Positions 24,444 through 34,677 of a stretch of DNA of 64,000 nt are shown one piece after another. The notes under the pieces were generated by a model. That model was not told where the DNA came from and searched no databases. It saw only the letters and a program-made list of their open reading frames with translations. The stretch's first letter is position 1. Every line of letters starts with the position of its first letter. The position numbers and the translations under genes were made by a program. Origin of the DNA: [Eubacterium] eligens ATCC 27750 (GTDB lineage: Bacteria; Bacillota; Clostridia; Lachnospirales; Lachnospiraceae); assembly GCF_000146185.1 (NCBI RefSeq), contig NC_012778.1, positions 1,123,001 through 1,187,000 on the forward strand, written 5' to 3'.

Positions 24444-27400
24444 ATGAACAAATTCAAATTAGGTATTGATATTGGATCAACAACTGTAAAAATCGCTGTT
24501 TTAGATGATAATAATAATATTTTATTTTCTGATTATGAAAGGCATTTTGCGAATATCCAGGAAACACTCCAGTCACTTCTTGAAAAGGCAGTGGCTGAGC
24601 TTGGCGAATTTGAAGTATATCCTGTTATCACAGGTTCAGGCGGACTTACTCTTGCCAAACATTTAGAAGTACCATTCACACAGGAGGTAGTAGCCGTGTC
24701 TACTGCCCTTCAGGATTATGCTCCACAGTGTGATGTTGCAATCGAGCTTGGTGGTGAGGATGCTAAGATTATCTACTTTACTAACGGTATTGACCAGAGA
24801 ATGAACGGAATATGTGCCGGCGGTACAGGTTCTTTCATTGACCAGATGGCAACTCTGTTACAGACAGACGCAATGGGACTTAATGAATATGCCAAGAACT
24901 ATAAGTCAATATACCCTATTGCCGCAAGATGTGGTGTATTTGCCAAGACTGATATCCAGCCTCTTATCAATGAAGGTGCAACTAAGGAAGACCTTTCTGC
25001 ATCTATATTCCAGGCTGTTGTAAACCAGACAATCAGTGGTCTTGCATGTGGTAAACCAATCCGTGGTAATGTTGCATTCTTAGGCGGACCACTTCATTTC
25101 TTATCAGAGTTAAGACAGGCATTTATCCGTACATTAAGCTTAGGTCCGGATGAAATCATTGCTCCTGACCATTCACACTTATTTGCTGCTGTTGGTTCAG
25201 CAATGAATTACAGTGAAGATGTATGTGTTCCTGTAGAAGACATTATCGCAAGACTCAAAGGAAAGATTAAGCTTGAATTCGAGGTTGAACGTATGGAACC
25301 TCTTTTTGAGAACCAGTTTGCATATGATGAATTCACAAAGCGTCACAGCTCTCATCATGTTAAAACTGCTGATATCGCATCTTACAAGGGCAACTGCTAT
25401 CTCGGAATCGATGCGGGTTCAACAACAACCAAGGTTGCTTTAGTTGATGAAGACGGTAATCTTCTTTACTCATTCTACTCAAGCAATAACGGTTCACCAC
25501 TTGCTACAACAATTAAAGCTATTAAAGAGATATATACACTGCTTCCACCAGAAGCCAAGATTGTGCAGTCATGCTCAACAGGTTATGGCGAAGCACTTAT
25601 CAAGTCGGCTCTTATGTTAGATGAGGGAGAAGTTGAGACAGTGTCACATTTTTACGCTGCTGCTTTCTTTGACCCGGATGTAGACTGTATCATCGATATC
25701 GGTGGACAGGATATGAAATGTATCAAGATTAAGAATCAGACTGTAGATTCAGTACAGCTTAACGAAGCATGTTCATCAGGATGTGGTTCATTCATAGAAA
25801 CATTTGCAAAATCCCTCAACTTCACAGTTCAGGACTTTGCCAAGGCTGCTTTATTTGCGAACCATCCTATTGACTTGGGAACACGTTGTACAGTATTCAT
25901 GAATTCCAAGGTTAAGCAGGCTCAGAAGGAAGGTGCTGAAGTTGCAGATATCTCTGCCGGACTTGCTTATTCTGTTATTAAAAATGCTTTATACAAGGTT
26001 ATCAAGATTTCTGACCCTGATGATTTAGGTAAGCATATCGTTGTTCAGGGTGGTACATTCTACAACGATGCAGTTCTTAGAAGTTTTGAGAAGATTACAG
26101 GCGTTCAGGCAATCAGACCTGATATCGCAGGTATAATGGGCGCTTTTGGTGCTGCCCTTATTGCAAGAGAAAGATATGACGGTATATCAGAATCATCTAT
26201 GCTTTCTATAGATAAGATTAACTCTCTTACATATGAAACAAAGCTTACAAGATGTAAGGGATGTACTAACAGTTGTCACCTTACAATCAATAAATTCTCT
26301 GGCGGCAGACAGTTTATCACAGGTAACAGATGTGAACGTGGACTTGGTAAAGAGAAGAACAAAGAAAAGCTTCCTAACCTTTTCGATTATAAGTTCCACA
26401 GACTCTTTGACTATGAGCCTCTTTCAGAAGAAAAGGCTGTAAGAGGTACTGTAGGTATTCCAAGAGTTCTTAATATGTATGAAAACTATCCGTTCTGGTA
26501 TACATTTTTCACAAAACTCGGATACAGGGTTGTACTCTCACCTCAGTCAAGTCACAAGCTTTACGAATTAGGTATTGAGTCAATTCCATCAGAGTCAGAG
26601 TGTTATCCTGCAAAGCTTGCACATGGTCATATCATGTGGCTTATTAAGCAGGGAGTTAAATTTATCTTCTATCCATGTGTACCTTATGAGCATAACGAAT
26701 ATGAAGGCACTAACAACCATTATAACTGCCCTATCGTTACTTCTTATGCCGAGAACATCAAGAATAATGTAGAAGAACTTAAGTCAGAAAATATAGATTT
26801 CAGAAATCCTTTCATGTCATTTGAAAGTGAGGAGAAGATATCAAAAAGACTCGTTGAGGAATTCTCATCATACATTCCTGCCGCAGAGATTAAGTCTGCT
26901 GTCAAAGCCGGATGGGATGAAATGATGGCTTGCAGACAGGATGTCAGAAATAAAGGTGAAGAAGTAATTGCTTACCTTAACGAAACCGGAAAGCGCGGTA
27001 TTGTACTTGCCGGCCGTCCTTACCATGTTGACCCTGAAGTAAACCACGGTATTCCTGAACTTATTAATTCATACGGACTTGCAGTACTTACAGAGGACAG
27101 TGTTGCACATTTAGGAACAGTTGAAAGACCTCTTATCATTCTTGACCAGTGGATGTATCATTCAAGACTTTACGCTGCTGCTAACTATGTAAAGACTGTA
27201 GATAATCTCGACCTTATCCAGCTCAATTCATTTGGATGCGGTCTTGATGCCGTTACTACTGACGCTGTCAACGACATACTTACTAAGTCTGGAAAGATAT
27301 ATACAGTACTTAAGATTGATGAGGTTAATAACCTTGGTGCTGCAAGAATCAGAGTACGTTCTCTTATCGCAGCATTAAGAGTCCGTGAACAGAAGAATTA

Positions 27401-28694
27401 CCAGAGAAAGATTCAGTCATCTGCCTACCACAGAGTACAGTTTACTGAAGATATGAGAAAGAATTACACAATTCTCTGCCCTCAGATGTCACCAATACAT
27501 TTTGACATATTAGGTCCTGCCCTTAATTCATGTGGCTACAATATTGAAGTCCTTGAGAACGACAACAAGTCATCAGTAGATGTAGGTCTTAAATATGTTA
27601 ATAACGACGCATGCTACCCTTCACTTATGGTAGTCGGACAGATTATGAACGCCCTTCTTTCAGGCAAATACGACCTTTCAAGAACTGCTGTGATTATGTC
27701 ACAGACAGGTGGTGGATGCCGTGCTTCCAACTATATCGGATTCATCAGAAGAGCACTCATAAAGGCTGGTATTCCAGATGTTCCTGTAATCTCACTGAGT
27801 GCACAGGGACTTGAATCTAATCCAGGCTTCAGCTATGACATACCAATGCTTAAGAAAGCTATGATGGCTGTTGAATATGGTGATATATTCATGAATGTTG
27901 TATACCGTACAAGACCTTACGAGGCAGTTCCTGGTTCAGTTAATGCACTTCATGAAAAATGGAAGAAGGTCTGCATTGAGCAGCTTACTAAAAATAAGGT
28001 TCATATGAAAGAGTTCAATAAGAACCTCCGTGCAATTGTTAAGGACTTTGATAATATCCCGCTTAAGGATATCAAGAAGCCTAGAGTTGGTGTTGTTGGA
28101 GAGATTCTTGTTAAGTTCATGCCTGCTGCTAACAACCACATTATTGAGTTACTTGAGGCAGAAGGTGCTGAGGCTGTTATGCCTGACCTTATGGGATTCC
28201 TTCTCTACTGTATGCAGAATTCAACATATAAGCATGAATTATTAAAGACACCTAAGAAAGGGGCTATTCTTTCAAGTACACTTATAAAGATACTTGAAAC
28301 CTTCAGAAAGGCTGGAACCAAGGCACTTGCAGAAAGCAAGAGATTCGATGCTCCATCTAAGATTAGTGAGACAGCCAATTACGCTAAAGACTTCGTATCA
28401 CTTGGCAATCAGACTGGTGAAGGCTGGCTTCTTACCGGTGAAATGATTGAGCTTATCCATCATGGTGTAGGCAATATCGTATGCTGTCAGCCATTTGCAT
28501 GTCTGCCTAACCACATTGTAGGAAAGGGAGTTATCAAAGAGCTTCGTGCAGCATATCCTGAAGCTAACATAATTGCTGTAGATTATGATCCTGGTGCTTC
28601 CGAAGTTAACCAGTTAAACAGAATCAAGCTTATGCTTTCTACTGCTAACAAAAACCTTGCTAAAGAAGAAAAAGAATCTAAAAAAGACGCTTAA
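24444..28694 (+). CDS. Fused 2-hydroxyacyl-CoA dehydratase activase/DUF2229-type iron-sulfur protein
   Basis: This 1416-residue protein joins two ATP-binding activase modules of the BcrAD/BadFG/HgdC (ASKHA) family to a long C-terminal region. Module 1 begins [16 protein letters not shown] and has [15 protein letters not shown]. Module 2 begins near residue 320 with [19 protein letters not shown] and has [15 protein letters not shown] cysteine cluster ([20 protein letters not shown]) follows near 595-635. The DUF2229/HgdB-like part includes [50 protein letters not shown] and [11 protein letters not shown]. Activases couple ATP hydrolysis to low-potential electron transfer, and the C-terminal part resembles double-cubane-cluster reductases. 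The cysteines suggest oxygen-sensitive clusters in the cytoplasm. The physiological substrate is unknown. Confidence 0.88.
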   Translation: MNKFKLGIDIGSTTVKIAVLDDNNNILFSDYERHFANIQETLQSLLEKAVAELGEFEVYPVITGSGGLTLAKHLEVPFTQEVVAVSTALQDYAPQCDVAIELGGEDAKIIYFTNGIDQRMNGICAGGTGSFIDQMATLLQTDAMGLNEYAKNYKSIYPIAARCGVFAKTDIQPLINEGATKEDLSASIFQAVVNQTISGLACGKPIRGNVAFLGGPLHFLSELRQAFIRTLSLGPDEIIAPDHSHLFAAVGSAMNYSEDVCVPVEDIIARLKGKIKLEFEVERMEPLFENQFAYDEFTKRHSSHHVKTADIASYKGNCYLGIDAGSTTTKVALVDEDGNLLYSFYSSNNGSPLATTIKAIKEIYTLLPPEAKIVQSCSTGYGEALIKSALMLDEGEVETVSHFYAAAFFDPDVDCIIDIGGQDMKCIKIKNQTVDSVQLNEACSSGCGSFIETFAKSLNFTVQDFAKAALFANHPIDLGTRCTVFMNSKVKQAQKEGAEVADISAGLAYSVIKNALYKVIKISDPDDLGKHIVVQGGTFYNDAVLRSFEKITGVQAIRPDIAGIMGAFGAALIARERYDGISESSMLSIDKINSLTYETKLTRCKGCTNSCHLTINKFSGGRQFITGNRCERGLGKEKNKEKLPNLFDYKFHRLFDYEPLSEEKAVRGTVGIPRVLNMYENYPFWYTFFTKLGYRVVLSPQSSHKLYELGIESIPSESECYPAKLAHGHIMWLIKQGVKFIFYPCVPYEHNEYEGTNNHYNCPIVTSYAENIKNNVEELKSENIDFRNPFMSFESEEKISKRLVEEFSSYIPAAEIKSAVKAGWDEMMACRQDVRNKGEEVIAYLNETGKRGIVLAGRPYHVDPEVNHGIPELINSYGLAVLTEDSVAHLGTVERPLIILDQWMYHSRLYAAANYVKTVDNLDLIQLNSFGCGLDAVTTDAVNDILTKSGKIYTVLKIDEVNNLGAARIRVRSLIAALRVREQKNYQRKIQSSAYHRVQFTEDMRKNYTILCPQMSPIHFDILGPALNSCGYNIEVLENDNKSSVDVGLKYVNNDACYPSLMVVGQIMNALLSGKYDLSRTAVIMSQTGGGCRASNYIGFIRRALIKAGIPDVPVISLSAQGLESNPGFSYDIPMLKKAMMAVEYGDIFMNVVYRTRPYEAVPGSVNALHEKWKKVCIEQLTKNKVHMKEFNKNLRAIVKDFDNIPLKDIKKPRVGVVGEILVKFMPAANNHIIELLEAEGAEAVMPDLMGFLLYCMQNSTYKHELLKTPKKGAILSSTLIKILETFRKAGTKALAESKRFDAPSKISETANYAKDFVSLGNQTGEGWLLTGEMIELIHHGVGNIVCCQPFACLPNHIVGKGVIKELRAAYPEANIIAVDYDPGASEVNQLNRIKLMLSTANKNLAKEEKESKKDA

Positions 28695-28698
28695 TTGC

Positions 28699-28727
28699 TT
28701 GTACATATTATAATTCCGATATATAAT
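28699..28727 (+). promoter_or_regulatory. Promoter of the 40-residue membrane peptide gene
   Basis: TTGTAC (28699-28704) and TATAAT (28722-28727) are 17 bp apart, just past the activase stop, so the small gene can be expressed on its own. Confidence 0.6.
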
Positions 28728-28762
28728 GGATATAATAAATATGTTCGAAGAGGTGTGATATT

Positions 28763-28885
28763 ATGAGTTTTATGTTATTCATCGGACCAATTATAGGTGT
28801 TGCAGTTGCTATTATATCTGCTGTGGTTATCATATCAGTTGTAGCTGCTGCTGTTTCACAGAAAGATATTAACGACGAAGATTAA
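28763..28885 (+). CDS. Small single-span membrane peptide (40 residues)
   Basis: The frame starts MSFMLFIGPIIGVAVAIISA and is almost wholly hydrophobic to residue ~31, then ends in the polar tail SQKDINDED. That is one membrane helix with an acidic C-terminus. Support for a real gene: GAGGTG at 28749-28754, its own 17-bp-spaced promoter, and a perfect terminator 2 bp after the stop. I do not recognise a family. Size and hydrophobicity would fit a small regulatory membrane protein or a type I toxin-like peptide, but no antisense RNA is evident. It lies between the activase gene and the end of the ABC exporter operon. Confidence 0.7.
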   Translation: MSFMLFIGPIIGVAVAIISAVVIISVVAAAVSQKDINDED

Positions 28886-28886
28886 G

Positions 28887-28927
28887 AAAAAGGCTTTAAC
28901 CAGTATTTTCCGGTTAAAGCCTTTTTT
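28887..28927. terminator. Bidirectional terminator after the small peptide gene
   Basis: AAAGGCTTTAACC pairs with GGTTAAAGCCTTT, with a T6 tract on the plus strand and a T5 tract on the minus strand. It serves the small peptide and the leftward exporter operon, whose last stop codon is at 28939. Confidence 0.92.
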
Positions 28928-28938
28928 AATTCTGTCAA

Positions 28939-29718
28939 TTACAGAATATCTTTCCTATACACTCTGAATAAAACAATTCCTGAAACTGCAAGAATCAATA
29001 CTATCATCAATGGAACTATAACATTATCCTTAAGCACAATTCCATACGCATATGCATATGAGCGCTCAATAATCATTTTAGAATACACACCAGAAAATGA
29101 TATTCCCATTATTTTAATTTTAGACAAAATCCCTACCGCCAGTACATTTATATATACCAGAATATATGTAAAAACAGTTGATCTGGTAAGCCAGTATACA
29201 ATACATATTATAAGCAATGTTGCCTGCATTCTGAGAACATCTGCAAGAACTGATGCTAAAATAACTGTCACTGTACTTACTTTAGCAAAATCACAATATG
29301 GCAGCATATATTTTGAAACACTTCCTTCTGCTCCCCAGTTGCATGCCCATACTGCATGATTACTAAGTGATACCACCATAGTAATAACCGCATTAAAGAG
29401 CGGAACCAAATATGTTAAAGCAATACATTTTTTTATGCAGCTGCAAAACAGCTTAATCCTTGAATTATATAAAACAATCCTGTTTGGCAATAATTCTGTT
29501 TTGATTATTGTAACCATAAAAAAACTAAACAGAACTATTTCATACATACATATGAACCCATTCGACTTCCAGTCAAAAAAGAACAGAAAGTAATCAGCCA
29601 CACATGCATCAAGTCCTTTCAGATAACCAGACATGAATGGAACCGTTTTCATTATCAGCATGACTGGTATCCCATACGCCAGCATAACGCTTAAATACTT
29701 TTTCACTCTTTCATTCAT
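28939..29718 (-). CDS. ABC-type exporter membrane subunit (third permease)
   Basis: This 259-residue membrane protein has about six helices and ends with a basic RVYRKDIL. It has no recognisable enzymatic motif. Its position as last gene of an operon with an ABC ATPase and two similar membrane proteins makes an ABC-2-type permease or accessory membrane subunit likely. The start is the ATG ending at 29718: AAGGGG lies 7 nt upstream and the site falls just behind the previous stop. An open extension of 31 codons overlaps the preceding gene. It lies 17 bp behind 29736-30563. Confidence 0.6.
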   Translation of the reverse strand: MNERVKKYLSVMLAYGIPVMLIMKTVPFMSGYLKGLDACVADYFLFFFDWKSNGFICMYEIVLFSFFMVTIIKTELLPNRIVLYNSRIKLFCSCIKKCIALTYLVPLFNAVITMVVSLSNHAVWACNWGAEGSVSKYMLPYCDFAKVSTVTVILASVLADVLRMQATLLIICIVYWLTRSTVFTYILVYINVLAVGILSKIKIMGISFSGVYSKMIIERSYAYAYGIVLKDNVIVPLMIVLILAVSGIVLFRVYRKDIL

Positions 29719-29735
29719 AGGTAAACCCCTTAACT

Positions 29736-30563
29736 TTACAGGAAATCCCTTTTTCGTGAATATATAATTCCTGCCGTTATAATGCCAGCACATACACACA
29801 GCATCATACACAAGCCATATTTCCAGTAATTATATACCTCAGATATCCTATACATCATCATATAATTAATAAAGCAAAACCACTTCATGTAACATATTGA
29901 TACAACATAATACACTATGCTGACAATAAAACCATATACCGCATTTGAAATATATGTAATAAAAAGCTGAACAATTGCAACTGTAATAAAACATACCAAA
30001 CACATTAATAACATTATTGCCATATTAGTATTCTGTGGGATATCCCCACTTCCAAGAAAAATCCTGATAGTATTCTCGGAGGTTAATGAAATACCAGAAT
30101 AAAATCTGCTATTTACTATGGCCATTCCCATCAGAAAATGTGTCGCACATATTATAATCATATATACACATGCAGCAATAACAACAATTAAGCATTTACT
30201 AATCCACCAGTATACAGGTGACCTTGACGCTACTATTATACTTTTGCCAAGCGCATTCTTATCAGAATTAATATATAATGCAATTATCAGCAGCAGATAC
30301 AACACAACAAGCATGCCAAAAATAGGTATATCCATAGGTGTATTGCCACGAATTATGAATTTTTTTGCTCCTTTAAAGAAATACAGCATGGAATCTCCAA
30401 AAGATACACCATCAATGATTCCTTTATGTATGAACTTAACTGCACCTGTATAAAAAATCACCGCCTGCAATATACAATATACTATAAATGCTGCAAAAAA
30501 CTTCCAGCTTGCATTACAAAACCGCCTGATATCTGCCTTGAAAACATTTTTAAAACATTTCAT
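29736..30563 (-). CDS. ABC-type exporter membrane subunit (second permease)
   Basis: The 275-residue protein has about six membrane helices (near residues 20-42, 82-100, 125-148, 182-205, 210-235 and 250-268) and ends in a basic SRKRDFL, resembling ABC-2 family permeases. The ATG abuts the stop codon of the preceding anchored protein and has a poor ribosome site, so translation is probably coupled. It would form a channel with one or both other membrane subunits and the ATPase at 31930-32592. The substrate is unknown. Confidence 0.65.
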   Translation of the reverse strand: MKCFKNVFKADIRRFCNASWKFFAAFIVYCILQAVIFYTGAVKFIHKGIIDGVSFGDSMLYFFKGAKKFIIRGNTPMDIPIFGMLVVLYLLLIIALYINSDKNALGKSIIVASRSPVYWWISKCLIVVIAACVYMIIICATHFLMGMAIVNSRFYSGISLTSENTIRIFLGSGDIPQNTNMAIMLLMCLVCFITVAIVQLFITYISNAVYGFIVSIVYYVVSICYMKWFCFINYMMMYRISEVYNYWKYGLCMMLCVCAGIITAGIIYSRKRDFL

Positions 30564-31097
30564 TTAAAACACCAGCTTTTTCTTTAATGGATAATAAGAA
30601 TACACTAAAGTTATCGTAGAAGACTCTAGCTTTGAAAATTTCTTAGGATTCAGCTGATTAGGTCCCATATATGCCTGAAATCTTACTTCCTGAGTCTGTC
30701 CCGGATCTAATGTGATTCTCCTCATCGAATTACTAACCGGCTGTACACCATTGCTTCCGTTAAGCTCCTCAACAACGCATATAAAGCTTGGTACATAATT
30801 AATAACCTGATCAGTTGTATTTCTTAATCTTACAGTCATAACAATAATTCTTACATTTTTAGCTTTTTCTTCGCTTACATTCTTATACTGATCTGAAATC
30901 TTAGAATAATCCTCAAGAGTATATACTTTAGCATTAACAGGAGTTATCTCCAGCCCGTCTAAATCTGCCGGATTATCTTTGGTATAACTAACCTCCTCTG
31001 CATTTGGAAATGCTCTATTAACTCTTACTATCAATGCAATACATACTGCTGCTATGGCAATGCAAGCTGCCGTAATCAAAAATTTATAAAACTTCAT
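30564..31097 (-). CDS. Membrane-anchored extracellular beta-domain protein
   Basis: This is a 177-residue protein with one N-terminal membrane anchor or signal (residues ~7-25, no lipobox cysteine) and an extracellular domain. The domain looks like an immunoglobulin-like beta sandwich (VRIIVMTVRLRNTTDQVINY followed by TLDPGQTQEVRFQAYMG), as in DUF4352/DUF5028-type proteins. Its start overlaps the preceding permease by 14 bp and has GGAG upstream. It lies between permease genes, so it may be an exported accessory part of the transporter or an immunity-like protein. I cannot name the family with certainty. Confidence 0.6.
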   Translation of the reverse strand: MKFYKFLITAACIAIAAVCIALIVRVNRAFPNAEEVSYTKDNPADLDGLEITPVNAKVYTLEDYSKISDQYKNVSEEKAKNVRIIVMTVRLRNTTDQVINYVPSFICVVEELNGSNGVQPVSNSMRRITLDPGQTQEVRFQAYMGPNQLNPKKFSKLESSTITLVYSYYPLKKKLVF

Positions 31098-31929
31098 TCG
31101 CTGCTCCTTTCCAAAAGAATATTACACCACTTACCAGTATAATAATTAACGGTTCCAGAATAAAACCTATAAGTCCATTATCCATAAGAACATTTGATGG
31201 ACTAATATAAGACATAGGATTAAATGTATACAGTCCAAAAATATTTTTACCGACTGTAGATAACACACCTACACCATAATAAGCGATGAATGGTGAAATC
31301 ATAACAAGAAATGCATTATCAAATAAAAATGCAACAGCTAATGAAACTACAGAAAAAGCTCCACCATATACAAAAAACTGAACAAGATAAATAATTATGT
31401 ATACAAATGTATGATTATAAAACAGACATCCCATAAAAGACTTTCCTGAACCGATAAATAATCCATTTTCAACAGGAGAAAGTGCCGGAACACACATCAT
31501 GGTTGCTATAAGATTCATTAATACAGGCAGAAGGACAAGCATTCCTCCCGAAACAAATGTTGTAATGAATCTGGCTGCATGCACCTTATTCCTCGATGCT
31601 CTGCTATAATACTGCAATATGTACTGGTTGTGATTATCCCTTGAAAAATTACCACAGTATGGCAATGCACAGAATAACATACACACATATACATATGCTG
31701 TTGCAAATGGATCAAAACCAATAAAAATTCCCATCCATGAATTAAAAACAGAAAAAGGATATGAGGCAACACTTCCATCAAATCCATTAAGAATATCCAT
31801 ATGTGGAATTACTTTATTAATAAAGGAACCTGTTGCAAGCACAACTCCTATAAATAATGAAATATAAAATAATTTATTTTTAAATAATCTTTTAAATTCT
31901 ATCTTTAATAACACATTTAATTCATGCAT
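31084..31929 (-). CDS. ABC-2-type permease
   Basis: The 281-residue integral membrane protein starts MHELNVLLKIEFKRLFKNKLFYISL. This cytoplasmic amphipathic lead-in followed by a first helix is typical of ABC-2 permeases. Five or six helices follow, ending IIILVSGVIFFWKGA. AAGGAGG lies 8 nt before the ATG. It begins directly after the ATPase stop codon, so it is the most probable core partner of that ATPase. Direction of transport is inferred as export from the family. Confidence 0.78.
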   Translation of the reverse strand: MHELNVLLKIEFKRLFKNKLFYISLFIGVVLATGSFINKVIPHMDILNGFDGSVASYPFSVFNSWMGIFIGFDPFATAYVYVCMLFCALPYCGNFSRDNHNQYILQYYSRASRNKVHAARFITTFVSGGMLVLLPVLMNLIATMMCVPALSPVENGLFIGSGKSFMGCLFYNHTFVYIIIYLVQFFVYGGAFSVVSLAVAFLFDNAFLVMISPFIAYYGVGVLSTVGKNIFGLYTFNPMSYISPSNVLMDNGLIGFILEPLIIILVSGVIFFWKGAANEVL

Positions 31930-32592
31930 TTAATTAGTTCCTCCTTTGTCAGCTTTATTATTTTTGATTCTTCCCTCTGCAATTTCTATTATATCGTCTG
32001 ATAAATAATCAAGTTCTTCTGCATCATGACATGCAATAATAATAAGTGCTCCCCGTTCTTTATGTTTCATAAGAAGCTTGCTTACCTGCTCTGTTCCTGA
32101 ATCATCCAAAGCATTAATCGGCTCGTCCAATATTATAATATCAGGATTTTCCATTATTGCTGCTGCTATGCCTAATCTCTGTTTCATACCTAACGAATAC
32201 TTACGAAAAGTTCTTTTATCATATGGTTCAAGACCGACCTCACTAAGAGTCTCTCTTATTCTTTCATCATCAATTCTTTCTCTTATAGATGCAAGAGTTT
32301 TAAGATTCTCAAATCCTGTATAATTGTTAATAAATGCAGGGTTCTCTATAAGAATTCCTATACTGTCTGGAAACATCATATCTTTACCCATTATTTTCCC
32401 ATTAATATCAACAATTCCATCAACTCTTATAAGTCCTGCAACTGCTCTCATAAGCATAGTCTTACCACTTCCATTTTTACCTTTGAAGCCATATATATTT
32501 CCAGACTCCATACGAAGACTCACATTGTCAAGAACTGTTACACCTCTTATTTTCTTTGTTACATTTTTCAACTCAATATACATATTATTCAC
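31930..32592 (-). CDS. ABC transporter ATP-binding protein
   Basis: The 220-residue nucleotide-binding subunit has all motifs: Walker A GKNGSGKTM, Q-loop region IGILIENPAF, signature YSLGMKQRLG, Walker B DIIILDEPINALDDSG and the switch histidine in CHDAEEL. The short length and the IENPAF Q-loop are usual in exporters of the bacitracin/lantibiotic-immunity type. Its ATG overlaps the stop of the preceding lipoprotein gene by 4 bp, and the permease gene follows with no gap. It belongs to the LytTR-linked operon starting near 33400. Confidence 0.92.
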   Translation of the reverse strand: MNNMYIELKNVTKKIRGVTVLDNVSLRMESGNIYGFKGKNGSGKTMLMRAVAGLIRVDGIVDINGKIMGKDMMFPDSIGILIENPAFINNYTGFENLKTLASIRERIDDERIRETLSEVGLEPYDKRTFRKYSLGMKQRLGIAAAIMENPDIIILDEPINALDDSGTEQVSKLLMKHKERGALIIIACHDAEELDYLSDDIIEIAEGRIKNNKADKGGTN

Positions 32593-33377
32593 CTCTCTGT
32601 TTTATCCTCAATTTTTAACTCTATAAGATTCCCACTATAATTTTTAATACTATTTGTATCACACGCAGTTCCTAATGTTCCACCCATATATAATTCATTA
32701 ATCTGCGGATTATATTTATATACGCTGAACAGAAACCAATAGTCTCTCTCTTCTCCTGCTTTTAATATTACATCTTTTGTTTTGTAACTTTCTTTTGGAT
32801 ATAATAATGTAGCCTCATCCTGTACAAGACACATAATTCCACTATCCCATAAATGACCATCATCCCTTTTTATTAAAAAAGTCTGCATGCTTGTTTTAAA
32901 ATCCTTATCTCCATCATATTTCACATGAACCTTAATCCACAGAAAATCCTCTCTTTCTCCTCTCACTCTTCCCGTTGTATATGATTTCAATTCTTTCCCC
33001 AAAATCAAGTCTGCTGAATCTTTATTCATTATCTCATATGCATAATTTAAATCCTTTGTTATTACTGCCTCTGTAACCGAATATTCATATGCTCCCATTG
33101 AGAATTCTTCATTCATGCTTTTGTATTTTACTGTTCCTTCTTTATAATCAACTGCCGGATCTGTTATTCCCGTTACTGTCTCCCAGTCTGTGAATGTCGG
33201 CTTTTCTTCGCTGTATGCCTGTGTCTCGGTCTTTCCGTCTGTATCTGTTTCATATTCATACTTGCTTACATATGTTTTACTCTCTTCTATCTGCTTTGCA
33301 TCCTCTACAGTCTGCGTTGTGCAGCCACACAACGCCACTGTAAGGAACAAGCAAGGTACTATCTTTTTTCTTCTCAT
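32589..33377 (-). CDS. Lipoprotein, first gene of the exporter operon
   Basis: The 262-residue protein has a lipoprotein signal (MRRKKIVPCLFLTVALCGC) with the lipobox ending in Cys19. The mature part is acidic and Thr-rich at first (residues ~20-75), then a beta-rich domain (FLWIKVHVKYDGDKDFK, LKAGEERDYWFLFSVYKY). That domain resembles the extracellular one at 30564-31097, and both may be DUF4352/DUF5028-like. A GGGG ribosome site precedes the ATG. It follows the direct-repeat operator and promoter, so it is the first product made on induction. Roles as a substrate-binding or immunity lipoprotein are both possible. Confidence 0.65.
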   Translation of the reverse strand: MRRKKIVPCLFLTVALCGCTTQTVEDAKQIEESKTYVSKYEYETDTDGKTETQAYSEEKPTFTDWETVTGITDPAVDYKEGTVKYKSMNEEFSMGAYEYSVTEAVITKDLNYAYEIMNKDSADLILGKELKSYTTGRVRGEREDFLWIKVHVKYDGDKDFKTSMQTFLIKRDDGHLWDSGIMCLVQDEATLLYPKESYKTKDVILKAGEERDYWFLFSVYKYNPQINELYMGGTLGTACDTNSIKNYSGNLIELKIEDKTER

Positions 33378-33476
33378 TACTTATACCCCGCATTTTCTTT
33401 ACTCTTTTTATGTGTAATATCTTACAGACCTGATTATATAATAACCACACCTGTAAACCACTTTCAACCGCAATGT

Positions 33477-33507
33477 CGTAAACGACAAATATATGGCGTG
33501 AACGACA
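33477..33507 (-). promoter_or_regulatory. LytTR-type direct-repeat operator of the exporter operon
   Basis: Two copies of TGTCGTTYACG (minus strand, at 33497-33507 and 33477-33487) are exactly 20 bp apart in the same orientation. This is the geometry used by AgrA-class LytTR regulators (about 9-bp repeats two helical turns apart). They lie 30-60 bp upstream of a likely promoter (TTGAAA, 18 bp, TATTAT, minus strand) for the lipoprotein gene. They also follow the terminator of the LytTR/kinase operon, making the neighbouring regulator the obvious ligand. Confidence 0.7.
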
Positions 33508-33527
33508 TATTTTTTTAGTATAGTATT

Positions 33528-33555
33528 AAAAAAAGACCGCATTGCGGTCTTTTTT
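33528..33555 (-). terminator. Terminator of the LytTR-kinase operon
   Basis: AAAGACCGC (33532-33540), a 3-nt loop, and GCGGTCTTT (33544-33552) are followed by seven U residues on the minus strand, 8 bp past the kinase stop codon. Confidence 0.9.
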
Positions 33556-33562
33556 GCTATTA

Positions 33563-34675
33563 CTACCACCTGATTGTGCAATAAAACATTTCACCCTCTT
33601 CGTAGTAATCACATATTCCTTTATTCTTTTTCATTAGATTTCTTATAATCTGCGTTCCTAAACCATGTGAAGCTTTATCAGCTTTAACAGTCTGAAGCTC
33701 CTCATTATTATCAAGAACTGACTTCGACACAAAGTTTCCTATACGGAATACACATTCTTCTCCATTCCAGAATGAACTTATCTCAATCTCTCTGTATTCA
33801 TTCTCTCTTAGCTCCGCTTCTATGGCATTATCGATTAAATTACCTATTACTGTACATAAATCATTATCCTTCATCTGCTTAATTTTTTTATTAATGCTGG
33901 AAGATACGATGATTTTTTCTGACTTTGCATACTGAATTTTATTATTAATAATTGTATTAAAAAGCAGATTGTCTGTATGTATATAATCCTGTGTACTCTC
34001 AAGATTCATTCCGTACATCTTCAAGAATTGTTCAGCTTCATCATATTTTTTTGACTTTATCAGTTCTGTAAGTGTCTGTAACTGATTCTTCATATCATGC
34101 TTAATCACTCTGATCTGCTTATCCATAGCCTGGACATTCTTCAGGTAATCTTCTCCAAGATTGATTTTATTACGAAGACGGTCTGCCTCTTTCTCATTAT
34201 AATTTTCTTCATAGAGCCTTACTGATATGCTATAAAATATGTAAGCCAGCATCAGCTGTAACAATCCTGCCAGAAGCAGATATTTTTTATATTCCTGACC
34301 AATATAACCTGACAGCCATACAAGCATTGCATATACTGCTATCGTAATAATAATATACAGAAATACTTTCATCCTGTCTGCTGCTGTAAAACATCCTCTT
34401 CTTATAGATAAAAATGTCTCAAGTACAACCATTGTGACAATATATACAAGCATTAGAATAATAACATCTGACTGTGATGGTATATTTGTATAAGCTTTCA
34501 CAACCGTATAATATATAGCTGTAATACTTATAGTAACTATAACCGCAATAACGTATGCTGTAATTCTGTTAATCCTTTTAGCCAGTAATTCTGATACTTT
34601 TTTTAAAAATATGACACCTATTATAACAAGTATAAAATACTGCAGAATGGTTATAGAATTATATATATTTAACAT
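33563..34675 (-). CDS. Sensor histidine kinase, GHKL type (AgrC-like)
   Basis: The 370-residue kinase has about six membrane helices in its first 165 residues, a coiled segment, and a cytoplasmic kinase domain. The phospho-acceptor histidine is in RVIKHDMKNQLQTL. The N-box is VIGNLIDNAIEAE and the GHKL G-box is SHGLGTQIIRNLMKKN. This layout is that of AgrC-type peptide sensors (HPK10 class). It starts 2 bp after the response regulator stop codon. No AgrB peptidase or AgrD-like propeptide gene is found nearby, so the signal may be external, such as an antimicrobial peptide. Confidence 0.88.
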   Translation of the reverse strand: MLNIYNSITILQYFILVIIGVIFLKKVSELLAKRINRITAYVIAVIVTISITAIYYTVVKAYTNIPSQSDVIILMLVYIVTMVVLETFLSIRRGCFTAADRMKVFLYIIITIAVYAMLVWLSGYIGQEYKKYLLLAGLLQLMLAYIFYSISVRLYEENYNEKEADRLRNKINLGEDYLKNVQAMDKQIRVIKHDMKNQLQTLTELIKSKKYDEAEQFLKMYGMNLESTQDYIHTDNLLFNTIINNKIQYAKSEKIIVSSSINKKIKQMKDNDLCTVIGNLIDNAIEAELRENEYREIEISSFWNGEECVFRIGNFVSKSVLDNNEELQTVKADKASHGLGTQIIRNLMKKNKGICDYYEEGEMFYCTIRW

Positions 34676-34677
34676 GA

